Source of the DNA: Serratia oryzae
GTDB lineage: Bacteria > Pseudomonadota > Gammaproteobacteria > Enterobacterales > Enterobacteriaceae
NCBI RefSeq assembly: GCF_001976145.1
Contig: NZ_MOXD01000002.1
Span: forward strand, 248,001 to 312,000
Length of the DNA stretch: 64,000 nt
Direction: 5' to 3'
The notes beneath the pieces are model-generated. The model was not told the DNA's origin and searched no databases. It saw only the letters and a program-made list of their open reading frames with translations. The position numbers were made by a program, and so were the translations under genes. Positions 31,316 through 39,913 of the stretch are shown in pieces. Position 1 is the first letter of the stretch. Each line of letters starts with the position of its first letter.

Positions 31316-32980
31316 TTACTGATAGGCCGACTGGTGAACGCCAACGGCACGGCCAGAGGGATCGTCCATCTTTTTGAAAGACTCATCCCATTCAATGGCC
31401 TTAGCTGATGAACAGGCCACAGAAGGGCCGCCAGGAACACATTCAGCCGCGCTTGGCAGTGGGAACAGCTCTTCAAAAATCTCGCGGTACAGGTAGCCTT
31501 CTTTTGAGGTTGGCGTGTTGTACGGGAAACGGAAACGGGCGGTTTCGAGCTGTTGATCGCTTACCTGCTGGGCAGCCACTTCTTTTAGCGTATCGATCCA
31601 ACTGTAACCAACGCCGTCAGAGAACTGCTCTTTCTGGCGCCACGCCACGCTGGCAGGCAGGTAGGATTCAAAACACTCGCGGATAATGTGTTTTTCCATT
31701 TTGCCGTTGCCGCACATTTTGTCTTTCGGGTTGATACGCATGGCCACATCGAGGAAGTTTTTATCCAGGAACGGCACGCGGGCCTCCACCCCCCAGGCGG
31801 ACATGGCTTTGTTGGCGCGGGCACAGTCATACATATGCAGCGCCAGCAGCTTACGCACGGTTTCTTCATGGAATTCTTTGGCGTTTGGCGCTTTATGGAA
31901 ATACAGGTAACCGCCGAATACTTCGTCAGCGCCTTCGCCAGACAGCACCATCTTGATCCCCATTGCCTTGATTTTACGTGACATCAGGTACATCGGCGTT
32001 GACGCGCGAATGGTGGTCACATCATAGGTTTCGATGTGATAAATCACGTCGCGGATCGCATCCAGCCCTTCCTGTACCGTGAAGTGGATTTCGTGATGTA
32101 CGGTACCCAGATGGTTAGCCACTTCCTGCGCGGCACGCAGATCCGGTGAACCTTCCAGGCCGACCGCAAAGGAGTGCAACTGTGGCCACCAGGCTTCGCT
32201 GCGTTCGCCATCTTCTACACGGCGTGCGGCATATTTCTTAGTAATGGCAGAAATCACCGAAGAGTCCAGGCCGCCGGAGAGCAGCACACCGTAAGGCACG
32301 TCGGACATCAGATGGCTTTTCACCGCCTCTTCCAGCGCGTTACGCAGGGCGTTGGCATCGGTCACGTTGTCTTTGACGTTGTCGAAGTCGAACCAGTCAC
32401 GCTGATAGTATTCACGGATCTCTCCGTCCTGACTCCACAGGTAGCTGCCCGCCGGGAATTCTTTGATACTGCGGCAGACCGGCACCAGCGCCTTCATTTC
32501 TGATGCGACAAACAGGTTGCCATGCTCGTCATGGCCCATATACAGCGGGATGATACCGAGATGATCGCGGCCAATCAGATAGGCATCTTTCTCTGCATCG
32601 TACAGTGCAAAAGCGAACATGCCTTGCAGTTCGTCGAGGAAGTTCGGGCCTTTTTCCTGATACAGCGCCAGGATCACTTCACAGTCGGAGCCGGTCTGGA
32701 ATGCATAACGATCGCCCAACTGCTGACGCAGCGCCTGGTGGTTATAAATCTCACCGTTGACGGCCAAAATATGGGTGTGCGCAGCGTTATACAGCGGTTG
32801 AGCACCGTTGTTCACGTCGACAATCGACAGGCGCTCATGGGCCAGAATGGCTTTATCGCTGGCATAAACGCCGGACCAGTCCGGGCCGCGATGGCGCATC
32901 AGGCGGGACAGTTCCAGCGCTTTTTTACGCAGTTCAACCGGATCGGACTTCAGATCGAGCACACCGAAAATAGAACACAT
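31316..32980 (-). CDS. asnB: Asparagine synthetase B (glutamine-hydrolysing)
   Basis: A 554-residue class II glutamine amidotransferase. The N-terminal nucleophile Cys2 (MCSIFGV) starts the glutaminase domain. The ATP-pyrophosphatase loop SGGLDSS near residue 235 marks the synthetase domain. It converts aspartate to asparagine with glutamine and ATP. The length equals E. coli AsnB. It lies between the tRNA operon and chiC; in E. coli nagD is the next gene. Confidence 0.96.
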   Translation of the reverse strand: MCSIFGVLDLKSDPVELRKKALELSRLMRHRGPDWSGVYASDKAILAHERLSIVDVNNGAQPLYNAAHTHILAVNGEIYNHQALRQQLGDRYAFQTGSDCEVILALYQEKGPNFLDELQGMFAFALYDAEKDAYLIGRDHLGIIPLYMGHDEHGNLFVASEMKALVPVCRSIKEFPAGSYLWSQDGEIREYYQRDWFDFDNVKDNVTDANALRNALEEAVKSHLMSDVPYGVLLSGGLDSSVISAITKKYAARRVEDGERSEAWWPQLHSFAVGLEGSPDLRAAQEVANHLGTVHHEIHFTVQEGLDAIRDVIYHIETYDVTTIRASTPMYLMSRKIKAMGIKMVLSGEGADEVFGGYLYFHKAPNAKEFHEETVRKLLALHMYDCARANKAMSAWGVEARVPFLDKNFLDVAMRINPKDKMCGNGKMEKHIIRECFESYLPASVAWRQKEQFSDGVGYSWIDTLKEVAAQQVSDQQLETARFRFPYNTPTSKEGYLYREIFEELFPLPSAAECVPGGPSVACSSAKAIEWDESFKKMDDPSGRAVGVHQSAYQ

Positions 32981-33304
32981 ACAAACTCTCCTAACGACTT
33001 TTCTTGGGCTGTGATGTTTGGCTACGGCATTACCGTTTTATTAAGGATAGTGCGGTTTTATTGCCTTCTGGTGATGAAAATGCGTCAAAACCTGAGGAAG
33101 ATGCAAGCGTTTTAACGTTGTGCTGAGAAATAGTCAGTGCGTGAGTGGCTAAAATTAGCGGATGTGCAGTTTTATACGTCGAAAATTAGCGAAAGTGTAA
33201 TTTTTATGGGAATAGATAGATTGCCGGTAAAATTTTCCGGCAATCCATTGAGTCGATCTTACCTCAGCGCCAACAACGCTCTGGTTGGATGGGCGCAAGG
33301 GCTA
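32981..33304. other. Intergenic region upstream of asnB, after chiC
   Basis: This 324-bp AT-rich stretch should hold the asnB promoter. A perfect 9-bp hairpin (GATTGCCGG / CCGGCAATC) at 33219-33245 is well placed to terminate chiC on the minus strand, although only TATCTATT follows rather than a T-run. No gene is visible. Confidence 0.55.
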
Positions 33305-34771
33305 TCAGGCACTTAACTGCCACAGGGTGAAGGCGGCGGTCGGTGTCCAGGCTGCATTCGAGGTGTGTGCTTGAATACAGGTATATTTCTTGCCTTGATA
33401 GGTGACGAGATCGCCAGCTTTATACGCGTGATTGATTTCCCACTCGCTGACGCCCGGATTCGGTGGCGCAGTACCATCGTCTGCGGTTTTTACCGTCAGC
33501 GTGCTGCTTGGCAATGATTGAGTGCCTTTACTGTCTGTCGCGGTGACAAAGTAGCTGTATTGGGTGTTAGCGGTCAGCCCTCGGTCTTGCAGGCTAAGGC
33601 TACCTGTCTGGCCAACAGCATTGCCGTTGCGGTAAAGGGTGTAACTGACGACAGGGTTACCGCCGGTAGCGGCAGACCAACTCAATTGCACCGAAGTTGC
33701 CGCCAAGGCGGAAACGGTCAGCGCCGTGGGGGCACTGGGTTTTTCTGGCTGCGGTGGCAGCACCCCTCCCTGAATCAACTGGGCGTAGCGTTTGGCAAAT
33801 TCCCCGTTGTACGCCACGCCCGTTTTGCTTTTACCGTTATCCCAGTTGACGGACCAGGTCATCAAGCCTTTTATCGACAGATTGTTAGCATCCAAGCGGC
33901 TGAACGCGCGATAGACCGCCTGCGGATCGATCACGTAACCGGTCGCTGCTGCGTCGACGTTGCTTGGCAAGCCGATAACAAATTTAGCGGGTGAGATTTT
34001 GGTGTAACCACGGGTGCCGGTGACCAGGCTTTCCGTCAGGTAATAGAGAAAGTCTTCTTTCATCGCGTCATTGTTCTGGGTAATCCAGGCACCTTTACCG
34101 CCATTGGCTTCATCAACCCAGAGGCCATCACCCCCTTGGTTATAATATTGTGGTGCAATAAAATCATAATACCCCTCTAGCGCGGAAATATAATCCAGGT
34201 AACTGCCCGCGGTCCGTAAATAAGGGAATTCCGGCGCCATGCTAATAATGAAATTTTTACCTTGAGCGGCGTAATAATCTTTTACTTTTTTAAGTGCGAT
34301 GGGTAAGACGGTTTTATTATTGGCGGCACCGATTGCCGCCTGTTCCAGATCAATATCTAAGCCGTCGAAACCATAGGTTTCTACCAGGCGGATAATTTCA
34401 TCCTTCAGCTTATCTTCATCGCCGGTTTTTAATGCGATATGCGCATCGGCACCGCCGAGAGAGAGTAATACCGCACGCCCTTGGCGGTTCAATACGCCAA
34501 CCTGACGGCGGAATTCGGCATCGGAAAGGTTGTAGGGCTTAAAGGTGGGGATGCCTTCGCCTTTCATAAACGCCACGGCAACCACATTGTATGCTTCAGG
34601 GATATCGGTCAGATTCATATTGGCGAATTGGCCTTGCTGATAGCCGTCGCTGTTACCTGCCTGCCAGTTATGCCAAAAACCCATCATGATTTTCTTGTTG
34701 CGCATATCCGGCATAGCTGCGGCGTCGTCGGTGAGGGGGCTTAAAATAGAAGAATGAATATCAGTCATCAT
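33305..34771 (-). CDS. chiC: Chitinase C (GH18 with FnIII and chitin-binding domains)
   Basis: A 488-residue secreted endochitinase, clearly homologous to S. marcescens ChiC. The GH18 barrel covers about 28-335 with catalytic DGLDIDLE (DxxDxDxE), the Glu being the acid. A fibronectin type III domain follows (about 345-432), and a C-terminal CBM5/12 (about 440-488, with YQGKKYTC and a final FTLWQL). There is no Sec signal peptide, as in S. marcescens, where ChiC leaves the cell by a holin/endopeptidase route; no such cassette is in this window. The start may be either of two adjacent ATGs (34771, 34768). It is flanked upstream by an ERIC element and interrupts the usual asnB-nagD junction. Confidence 0.93.
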   Translation of the reverse strand: MMTDIHSSILSPLTDDAAAMPDMRNKKIMMGFWHNWQAGNSDGYQQGQFANMNLTDIPEAYNVVAVAFMKGEGIPTFKPYNLSDAEFRRQVGVLNRQGRAVLLSLGGADAHIALKTGDEDKLKDEIIRLVETYGFDGLDIDLEQAAIGAANNKTVLPIALKKVKDYYAAQGKNFIISMAPEFPYLRTAGSYLDYISALEGYYDFIAPQYYNQGGDGLWVDEANGGKGAWITQNNDAMKEDFLYYLTESLVTGTRGYTKISPAKFVIGLPSNVDAAATGYVIDPQAVYRAFSRLDANNLSIKGLMTWSVNWDNGKSKTGVAYNGEFAKRYAQLIQGGVLPPQPEKPSAPTALTVSALAATSVQLSWSAATGGNPVVSYTLYRNGNAVGQTGSLSLQDRGLTANTQYSYFVTATDSKGTQSLPSSTLTVKTADDGTAPPNPGVSEWEINHAYKAGDLVTYQGKKYTCIQAHTSNAAWTPTAAFTLWQLSA

Positions 34772-34800
34772 TAACCTCGTTATTTGTGAAAACAGGATTT

Positions 34801-35070
34801 ATACCCGTCATACTTCAAGTTGCTTGGGTGTTGGCTGCGTGACTCGGCCCATATTGGGCCTCGCCCCTTCGGGGCCGCTGCAAGCAGCGTTCAAATCTGC
34901 TTGCGCAGATTTGTCACTCACCCCAGTCACTTACTTGAGTAAGCTCCTGGGGATGATGAGCCTCTTTGAGGCTCACCCTACGGGCCAGCGCCAAGCGCTG
35001 TTCAAATCAGTCTTTGACTGATTTGTCATTCAGTTGCCGCCTACAAGCAACTCGAATTATTTTGGGTATG
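34801..35070. repeat. Expanded ERIC element (copy A)
   Basis: The ends form an inverted repeat: ATACCCGTCATACTTCAAG on the left and CTCGAATTATTTTGGGTAT on the right, joined to GTTGC / GCAA. The interior contains the ERIC core CCCCAGTCACTTACTT...AAGCTCCTGGGGAT. At about 270 bp it is longer than the usual 127 bp. Two extra blocks of roughly 70 bp flank the core, each ending in a TTCAAAT...ATTTGTC hairpin. An open frame inside it is not a gene. Confidence 0.85.
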
Positions 35071-35097
35071 GTTAACATGCCGCGAATAACGTTATCG

Positions 35098-35124
35098 GGC
35101 ATGAAACTAGCATGCCGGTTTTTT
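35098..35124 (+). terminator. Plus-strand terminator with no obvious gene
   Basis: GGCATG pairs with CATGCC around an AAACTAG loop and is followed by GGTTTTTTAT on the plus strand. Both neighbouring genes are on the minus strand, so what it terminates is unclear. Confidence 0.5.
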
Positions 35125-35227
35125 ATCTGCTGAAGATGAAAGCTTTATTCTTCACAGATAAATAAATTTCACGTTGAAAATAATCTGAGGTTATTAATTG
35201 ATTTTTTACACGCTGGATAATAATAGA

Positions 35228-35244
35228 GCGGCTGAGAGCGCCGC
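35228..35244 (-). terminator. Possible nagD terminator
   Basis: A short GCGGC / GCCGC stem eight bases beyond the nagD stop is followed on the minus strand by TCTATTATTA. It is a weak candidate for the end of the nagBACD transcript. Confidence 0.4.
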
Positions 35245-35252
35245 CCTGAGGA

Positions 35253-36005
35253 TCAAAAGATATTGATATCCGCCACTGAAGGGAAGATATGGCTCGGGCG
35301 GAACGGCATGGTTTCGACATCGTCCAAGTTAGAAACACCCGTCAGCACCAGAATGGTTTCCAGCCCGGCCTGGAAACCGGCCAAAATGTCGGTGCGCAGG
35401 TTATCACCGACAATCACGGTTTCTTCAGAGTGGGCCTGCAATTTGTTCAGCGCTGCGCGGATAATCCAAGGGCTCGGTTTGCCCACGTAAAACGGTTGGC
35501 GGCCAGTGATCTTTTCGATCGGCGCACACAGCGCCCCGCAGGCTGGAACAAATCCGTGGCCGTGGGTATCTGGGTTAGTAGCGATAAAACGTGCGCCGTT
35601 ATTCACGAAGTAGGCCGCTTTATGCATCATATCCCAGTTGTATGAGCGGGTTTCACCGACGATAACGAAGTCCGGGTTGATATCGGTAATGGTAAAGCCG
35701 GCTTTATACAGTTCGTGAATCAGTGCACCTTCACCAATCACGTAGGCTTTTTTGCCTTCCTGGCGGCGTAGAAAATCTGCAGTGGCCATGGCTGAGGTAT
35801 AAAACGCGCTTTCTGGCACCTCCAGCCCGGCAGCGGCAAAGCGGTTGACCAGATCCTGCGCGGTTTGCGACGGGTAGTTGGTCAGCATAACCAGTGGCAT
35901 TCTCTGCTCCTGAATGCGAGCCAGAAACTGGTCTGCGCCCGGAACAGCGGTATTGTCGTGCATCAGCACGCCGTCGATGTCACATATTACGTTTTTAATC
36001 ATCAT
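35253..36005 (-). CDS. nagD: Ribonucleotide monophosphatase NagD
   Basis: A 250-residue HAD-superfamily phosphatase (NagD, type IIA). The nucleophile motif is DIDGVL, motif II has LTNYPS, the Lys is in GKPSPW, and motif IV is GDNLRTDI. It dephosphorylates nucleoside monophosphates, preferring UMP, in E. coli. It is last in nagBACD. The start may be ATG 36005 or the next codon. Confidence 0.95.
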   Translation of the reverse strand: MMIKNVICDIDGVLMHDNTAVPGADQFLARIQEQRMPLVMLTNYPSQTAQDLVNRFAAAGLEVPESAFYTSAMATADFLRRQEGKKAYVIGEGALIHELYKAGFTITDINPDFVIVGETRSYNWDMMHKAAYFVNNGARFIATNPDTHGHGFVPACGALCAPIEKITGRQPFYVGKPSPWIIRAALNKLQAHSEETVIVGDNLRTDILAGFQAGLETILVLTGVSNLDDVETMPFRPSHIFPSVADINIF

Positions 36006-36036
36006 TGTTGCTGTTTCTCATGATTGACCTTTTGCC

Positions 36037-36071
36037 TTTCAAGTTACTGCAGGATTGGCAGTAACTTGAAA
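36037..36071. repeat. Perfect 14-bp foldback between nagC and nagD
   Basis: TTTCAAGTTACTGC is followed seven bases later by its exact complement GCAGTAACTTGAAA. The arms resemble the ends of the ERIC elements nearby (CTTCAAGTTGC, CTTGGAGTTGCAG), so this may be a remnant with the interior deleted. It could equally be an intra-operon mRNA hairpin. Confidence 0.7.
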
Positions 36072-36127
36072 TCTTTTAGGTAGAGTTGCAGGCAAAATGC
36101 GCAGCTAGCACTAGTGCCGGGGGGAAT

Positions 36128-37348
36128 TTAGCTTTCCAACAGCCGCTGTAACAGCACACCATTAAGCATGGCCCGTTTGACCAGCGCGAAAGCACCGATC
36201 GCCGAGCGATGATTGAGTTCAGAGGTAACCACCGGCAGATTTTTACGGAAATCCTTCAGCGCCTGCGTATTGATGCAGCCTTGGATCGCTGGCAACAACA
36301 CCTTGTCGGCTTCGGTGATTTCACCGGCAATTACCACTTTTTGCGGGTTGAACAGGTTGATAGCGATCGCCACCGCTTTACCGAGATAGTGGCCGACGTG
36401 CTCGATCACTTCGCTTGCCAGCAGATCGCCACGGTTGGCCGCTTTGCAGATCGCCGCAATATTACAGTCGTCTAAGGTTAATTTGCTTGGGTAGCCCTGC
36501 GTCAGCAAATGGCGCACGCGCTGCTCAATCGCCGCGTTGGCTGCGACGGTTTCCAGGCAGCCAAAGTTGCCGCAGTGGCAGCGTTCACCGAGGGGATCGA
36601 TCTGAATATGGCCGATCTCACCTACGTTGCCGTTATTACTCAGGAATATTTGGCCGTTAACGATAATCCCCGCGCCGGTGCCGCGGTGCAGGCGCACCAG
36701 AATGGAGTCTTCACAGTCACGGGTAGCACCGAAGTAATGTTCCGCCAGTGCCAGGCTGCGAATATCATGGCCGACAAAACTGGTGACGTTGAAACGTTGC
36801 TGAAGATTATCGACCAGCGTCCAGTTATTGACGCTGATGTGCGGCATATAGTGCACCACGCCCTTGGCTGGAGCGACCAGGCCAGGCAGAATTACGGCGA
36901 TGGCGATCAGTTCACGCAGCTTGCGCTGGTAATTTTCGATAAATTGCTCAATAGCATTGAACAGTGCGTTTTCCAGTGTCTCCTGGGTGCGTTCCGGCAG
37001 AGGGTAGTGTTCCTCACCCAGCGATTTACCACTCATGTCGTACAGCGTAATGGTGGCGTCATGGCGGCCAAGGCGCACGGCGACGGTGTGGAACTGGCGG
37101 GTTTCAGAAACAATGGAAATAGCACGGCGGCCACCGGTGGAGGCTTGCTGATCGACTTCTTTGATCAGCCCGCGCTCCAACAGTTGGCGAGTAATTTTAG
37201 TGACGCTGGCGGGGGCTAGCTGGCTGAGTTCAGCAATCTGAATCCGCGAGATCGGGCCTTGTTGGTCGATCAAACGGTAAACTGCCGCGCCGTTGAGTTG
37301 TTTGACTAAGTCAACGTTCCCTATTTGTGCCTGTCCGCCAGTGCTCAT
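36128..37348 (-). CDS. nagC: N-acetylglucosamine repressor NagC
   Basis: A 406-residue ROK-family repressor. The N-terminal winged helix-turn-helix (about 15-75, with QIAELSQLAPASVTKITRQLLERG) binds the operators. The sugar-kinase-like ROK domain has the zinc motif CHCGNFGCLE. GlcNAc-6-phosphate releases it. It should control nagBACD, nagE and chiP here, where matching boxes are visible. The start at 37348 (MSTGGQAQIG) gives exactly the E. coli length. Confidence 0.95.
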   Translation of the reverse strand: MSTGGQAQIGNVDLVKQLNGAAVYRLIDQQGPISRIQIAELSQLAPASVTKITRQLLERGLIKEVDQQASTGGRRAISIVSETRQFHTVAVRLGRHDATITLYDMSGKSLGEEHYPLPERTQETLENALFNAIEQFIENYQRKLRELIAIAVILPGLVAPAKGVVHYMPHISVNNWTLVDNLQQRFNVTSFVGHDIRSLALAEHYFGATRDCEDSILVRLHRGTGAGIIVNGQIFLSNNGNVGEIGHIQIDPLGERCHCGNFGCLETVAANAAIEQRVRHLLTQGYPSKLTLDDCNIAAICKAANRGDLLASEVIEHVGHYLGKAVAIAINLFNPQKVVIAGEITEADKVLLPAIQGCINTQALKDFRKNLPVVTSELNHRSAIGAFALVKRAMLNGVLLQRLLES

Positions 37349-37369
37349 CAATAATTTTACTCTTTGTCT

Positions 37370-37580
37370 GTGAATGATACCCACATGACTTGGAGTTGCA
37401 GCTACGCGGCAAGGGCGCGAGTCCCCAGGAGCATAGATAGCTATTGACTGGGGTGACAACTCTGCCAGGAGCAGAGTTGAACGCTGCTTGCAGCGGCCCC
37501 AAAGGGGCGAGACTCATGGATGAGCCGAGTAACTGCCCGCAGCCAACAACGCTGCGGCTTCAAGTAAGCGGGGTATAAAC
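37370..37580. repeat. Expanded ERIC element (copy B), inside the nag operon
   Basis: The left end reads GATACCCACATGACTTGGAG and the right end CTTCAAGTAAGCGGGGTAT, as inverted repeats. The core GTCCCCAGGAGCATAGATAG...TGACTGGGGTG matches ERIC. One extra block (GCTGCTTGCAGCGGCCCCAAAGGGG) is shared with copy A in reverse orientation. It fills the gap between nagA and nagC, and its right end overlaps the last codons of nagA. Confidence 0.83.
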
Positions 37581-38714
37581 CTCGTTACCGTTAACGAAGG
37601 TCGTGGTGATCTTATAATCACGGGTAAATGCGGTCAGGTTTGCTACCTTCCCAGCCTCAATCGTACCTAAGCGTTGTGCTACACCAATGGCGCGCGCTGG
37701 GTACAGCGTCGCCATGCGCAGCGCTTCGTCCAGTGCAATTCCCACGTGCTCCACGCTGTTCTGCACCGCTTCGATCATGGTCAGTGCGGAACCACTCAGG
37801 GTGCCGTTTTCATCAACGCATAAGCCATCGCGATAGTATATTGTTTTGCCAGCAAAAATAAATTGATCAATCTTCGCGCCTGCTGGGGCGGTGGCGTCGG
37901 TGACCAGTACCAATTTATCACCTTTTACCCGTTTGGCGTTACGGATACTCGCCCAGGCGACGTGATGGCCATCGGCAATAATGCCGGTGTAGACTTCTGG
38001 CGTGTCAAAAATTGCCCCCATCAGGCCGGGTTCACGCCCGGTAATGTATGGCATGGCGTTGTACAGATGCGTGGCGAAGGTAATCCCCGCGCCGAAACCG
38101 ATACGTGCCTGATCGTAGGTGGCGTTTGAGTGGCCAGCGGAAACCACGATACCGGCATCGCTCAGTTGCTTGATGAAATGAGGCTCAACCATTTCCGGTG
38201 CCAGCGTCACTTTGCTGATCACGTCTGCGTTGGCACACAAGTAGTCGATCATCTCGCTGGTTGGTTTGCGGATAAACGCCGGGTTGTGAGTCCCTTTCTT
38301 GACCGGACTCAGGTATGGCCCTTCCAGATGCAGGCCAAGCGCCTGATTCGGATTGTTTTTCAAGTAAGCGCGCATCACGTTGATGCCGTGCTTCATAAAA
38401 TCGTCGCTGCAGGTGATCAGCGTCGGCAGATAGCTGGTGCAGCCCGATTTCTCGTTGGCACGCTGCATGATTTCCAGCGTGGTTTCCGAGATGGCTTCCA
38501 GCGAGTCATTGAATTGCACACCGCCACAACCATTAAGCTGAACGTCAATAAAACCGGGGGCTAGGATGGCGCCACCCAGATCGCGCGTTTCAATGCCAGC
38601 AGGCAACTCAGCCAGTGGGCAGACTCGTTCAATCAGACCATCAGCAATTACTACCGCGTGGTCATCAAGCACGTCTAGGCCGGTAAAAATCCGGCATTGG
38701 GTTAAAGCGAACAT
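37560..38714 (-). CDS. nagA: N-acetylglucosamine-6-phosphate deacetylase NagA
   Basis: A 384-residue amidohydrolase that deacetylates GlcNAc-6-phosphate. Metal and catalytic motifs are visible: [23 protein letters not shown] and the catalytic Asp in LVTDATAP. Its last codons lie within the end of the ERIC element, so the C-terminal residues (NEVYTPLT) may have been changed by that insertion. It lies 17 bp after nagB. Confidence 0.95.
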   Translation of the reverse strand: MFALTQCRIFTGLDVLDDHAVVIADGLIERVCPLAELPAGIETRDLGGAILAPGFIDVQLNGCGGVQFNDSLEAISETTLEIMQRANEKSGCTSYLPTLITCSDDFMKHGINVMRAYLKNNPNQALGLHLEGPYLSPVKKGTHNPAFIRKPTSEMIDYLCANADVISKVTLAPEMVEPHFIKQLSDAGIVVSAGHSNATYDQARIGFGAGITFATHLYNAMPYITGREPGLMGAIFDTPEVYTGIIADGHHVAWASIRNAKRVKGDKLVLVTDATAPAGAKIDQFIFAGKTIYYRDGLCVDENGTLSGSALTMIEAVQNSVEHVGIALDEALRMATLYPARAIGVAQRLGTIEAGKVANLTAFTRDYKITTTFVNGNEVYTPLT

Positions 38715-38731
38715 GTAGCCCCCTGCAAAAA

Positions 38732-39532
38732 TTAAAGACTATTAACGCTTTCCGCTTCTAATTCACGGAAATATTTAACGGTTTTCACCTTCAGCTCCAT
38801 AGTGGAAGGCTCATCGCAGACCACGATGGATTTCGCGTGCAACTGCAGGCAACTGATGGTCCACATGTGGTTGACGCAGCCTTCAACGGCGGCTTCCAGA
38901 GCCTGCGCTTTGCCACGGCCGGTGACTAGAATCATCACTTCTTCCGCGTCCAGCAGCGTGCCGACGCCCACGGTCAGGGCGTATTTCGGTACCTGGCTGA
39001 CGTCGCCGCCAAAGAAGCGGGAGTTGGCAACGCGGGTTTCTTCCGTCAGCGTTTTGATACGGGTGCGTGAAGCCAGGGAAGAGGCCGGTTCGTTGAACGC
39101 AATGTGCCCATCGACCCCCACACCGCCCATGAACAGGTGAACTTTACCGTAGGACTTGATCTTGGCTTCGTACTGGCGGCACTCTTCATCCACATCTGGC
39201 GCGTTGCCGTTCAGCAGGTTGATATTTTCGCTCGGGATATCAACGTGGTTAAAGAAGTTGCTGTACATAAAGGTGTGATAGCTTTCAGGGTGCTCCTGCG
39301 GCAAGCCAACATATTCGTCCATGTTGAAGGTTACCACGTGCTTGAAGCTGACTTCACCTGCTTTATGCATGGCAATCAGATGCTTGTAGGCTTCAAGTGG
39401 GGTACCACCGGTTGGTAGGCCGAGCACAAACGGGCGATCGGCCGTTGGTTGGAATGCGTTGATGCGTTGAACGATGTGGCGTGCAGCCCATTTGCCGACT
39501 TGTGCAGTATCTTTCAGTGGGATAAGTCTCAT
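38732..39532 (-). CDS. nagB: Glucosamine-6-phosphate deaminase NagB
   Basis: A 266-residue isomerase/deaminase that converts glucosamine-6-phosphate to fructose-6-phosphate and ammonia. Motifs [10 protein letters not shown], the active-site loop [11 protein letters not shown] and LPTGGTP are intact. Two ATGs are adjacent; the second (39532) has AGAGG at better spacing and gives the E. coli length. It is first in nagBACD and divergent from nagE. Confidence 0.96.
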   Translation of the reverse strand: MRLIPLKDTAQVGKWAARHIVQRINAFQPTADRPFVLGLPTGGTPLEAYKHLIAMHKAGEVSFKHVVTFNMDEYVGLPQEHPESYHTFMYSNFFNHVDIPSENINLLNGNAPDVDEECRQYEAKIKSYGKVHLFMGGVGVDGHIAFNEPASSLASRTRIKTLTEETRVANSRFFGGDVSQVPKYALTVGVGTLLDAEEVMILVTGRGKAQALEAAVEGCVNHMWTISCLQLHAKSIVVCDEPSTMELKVKTVKYFRELEAESVNSL

Positions 39533-39708
39533 CATACACCTCTTGGTAAAATAAACTGTGGCTATACTGTGACGGGGTCAGAGCTGGAACCTTAAGCGTA
39601 ACCCAGCTTTGCGAAGCTCGCGTTAAACGCCAGCGCCCTTTGATTTTTTGAATGATAAAATAAGTTTTGTGCGATGGCTAGCAATGTGGCAGCTTAAGAC
39701 TGCTTTTT

Positions 39709-39724
39709 GGTGATGTAACTCACA
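39709..39724. promoter_or_regulatory. CRP-like site between nagB and nagE
   Basis: GGTGA-N6-TCACA matches the CRP consensus TGTGA-N6-TCACA with one mismatch, in the divergent nagB/nagE control region 13 bases from a NagC box. Confidence 0.6.
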
Positions 39725-39736
39725 AAAAATGAGGTT

Positions 39737-39759
39737 TTAATTTGCGATACGAAATAATT
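39737..39759. promoter_or_regulatory. NagC box upstream of nagE
   Basis: The dyad TTTGC-GAT-ACGAA with A/T-rich flanks fits the NagC operator form seen twice upstream of chiP. In E. coli NagC bridges a nagE and a nagB box by looping; I could not find an equally clear second box on the nagB side of this 378-bp region. A 12-bp palindrome (CGTCCGCGGACG) lies at 39888-39899, just before the nagE ribosome-binding site. Confidence 0.7.
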
Positions 39760-39913
39760 TTTTTACACTCCGCATGAAGAGACTGTATCCCAGCATTCAG
39801 CTCAGTGGGATACCATCTGTTACGTGCCAGGCGTTATTTAATTTCTAAAAGGTAGTGAGTTATTCTCAATAAACTACCAATAGGGTCCGTCCGCGGACGA
39901 ATAGGGGGAAAAG

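Noticed and set aside
34824-35021. 65-codon frame with GPLQAAF motif
   Set aside because: It lies inside the ERIC element. A similar motif appears in the other ERIC copy on the opposite strand, so it is repeat sequence, not a protein family.
37311-37517. 68-codon minus-strand frame between nagC and nagA
   Set aside because: It overlaps the nagC start and consists of ERIC copy B.
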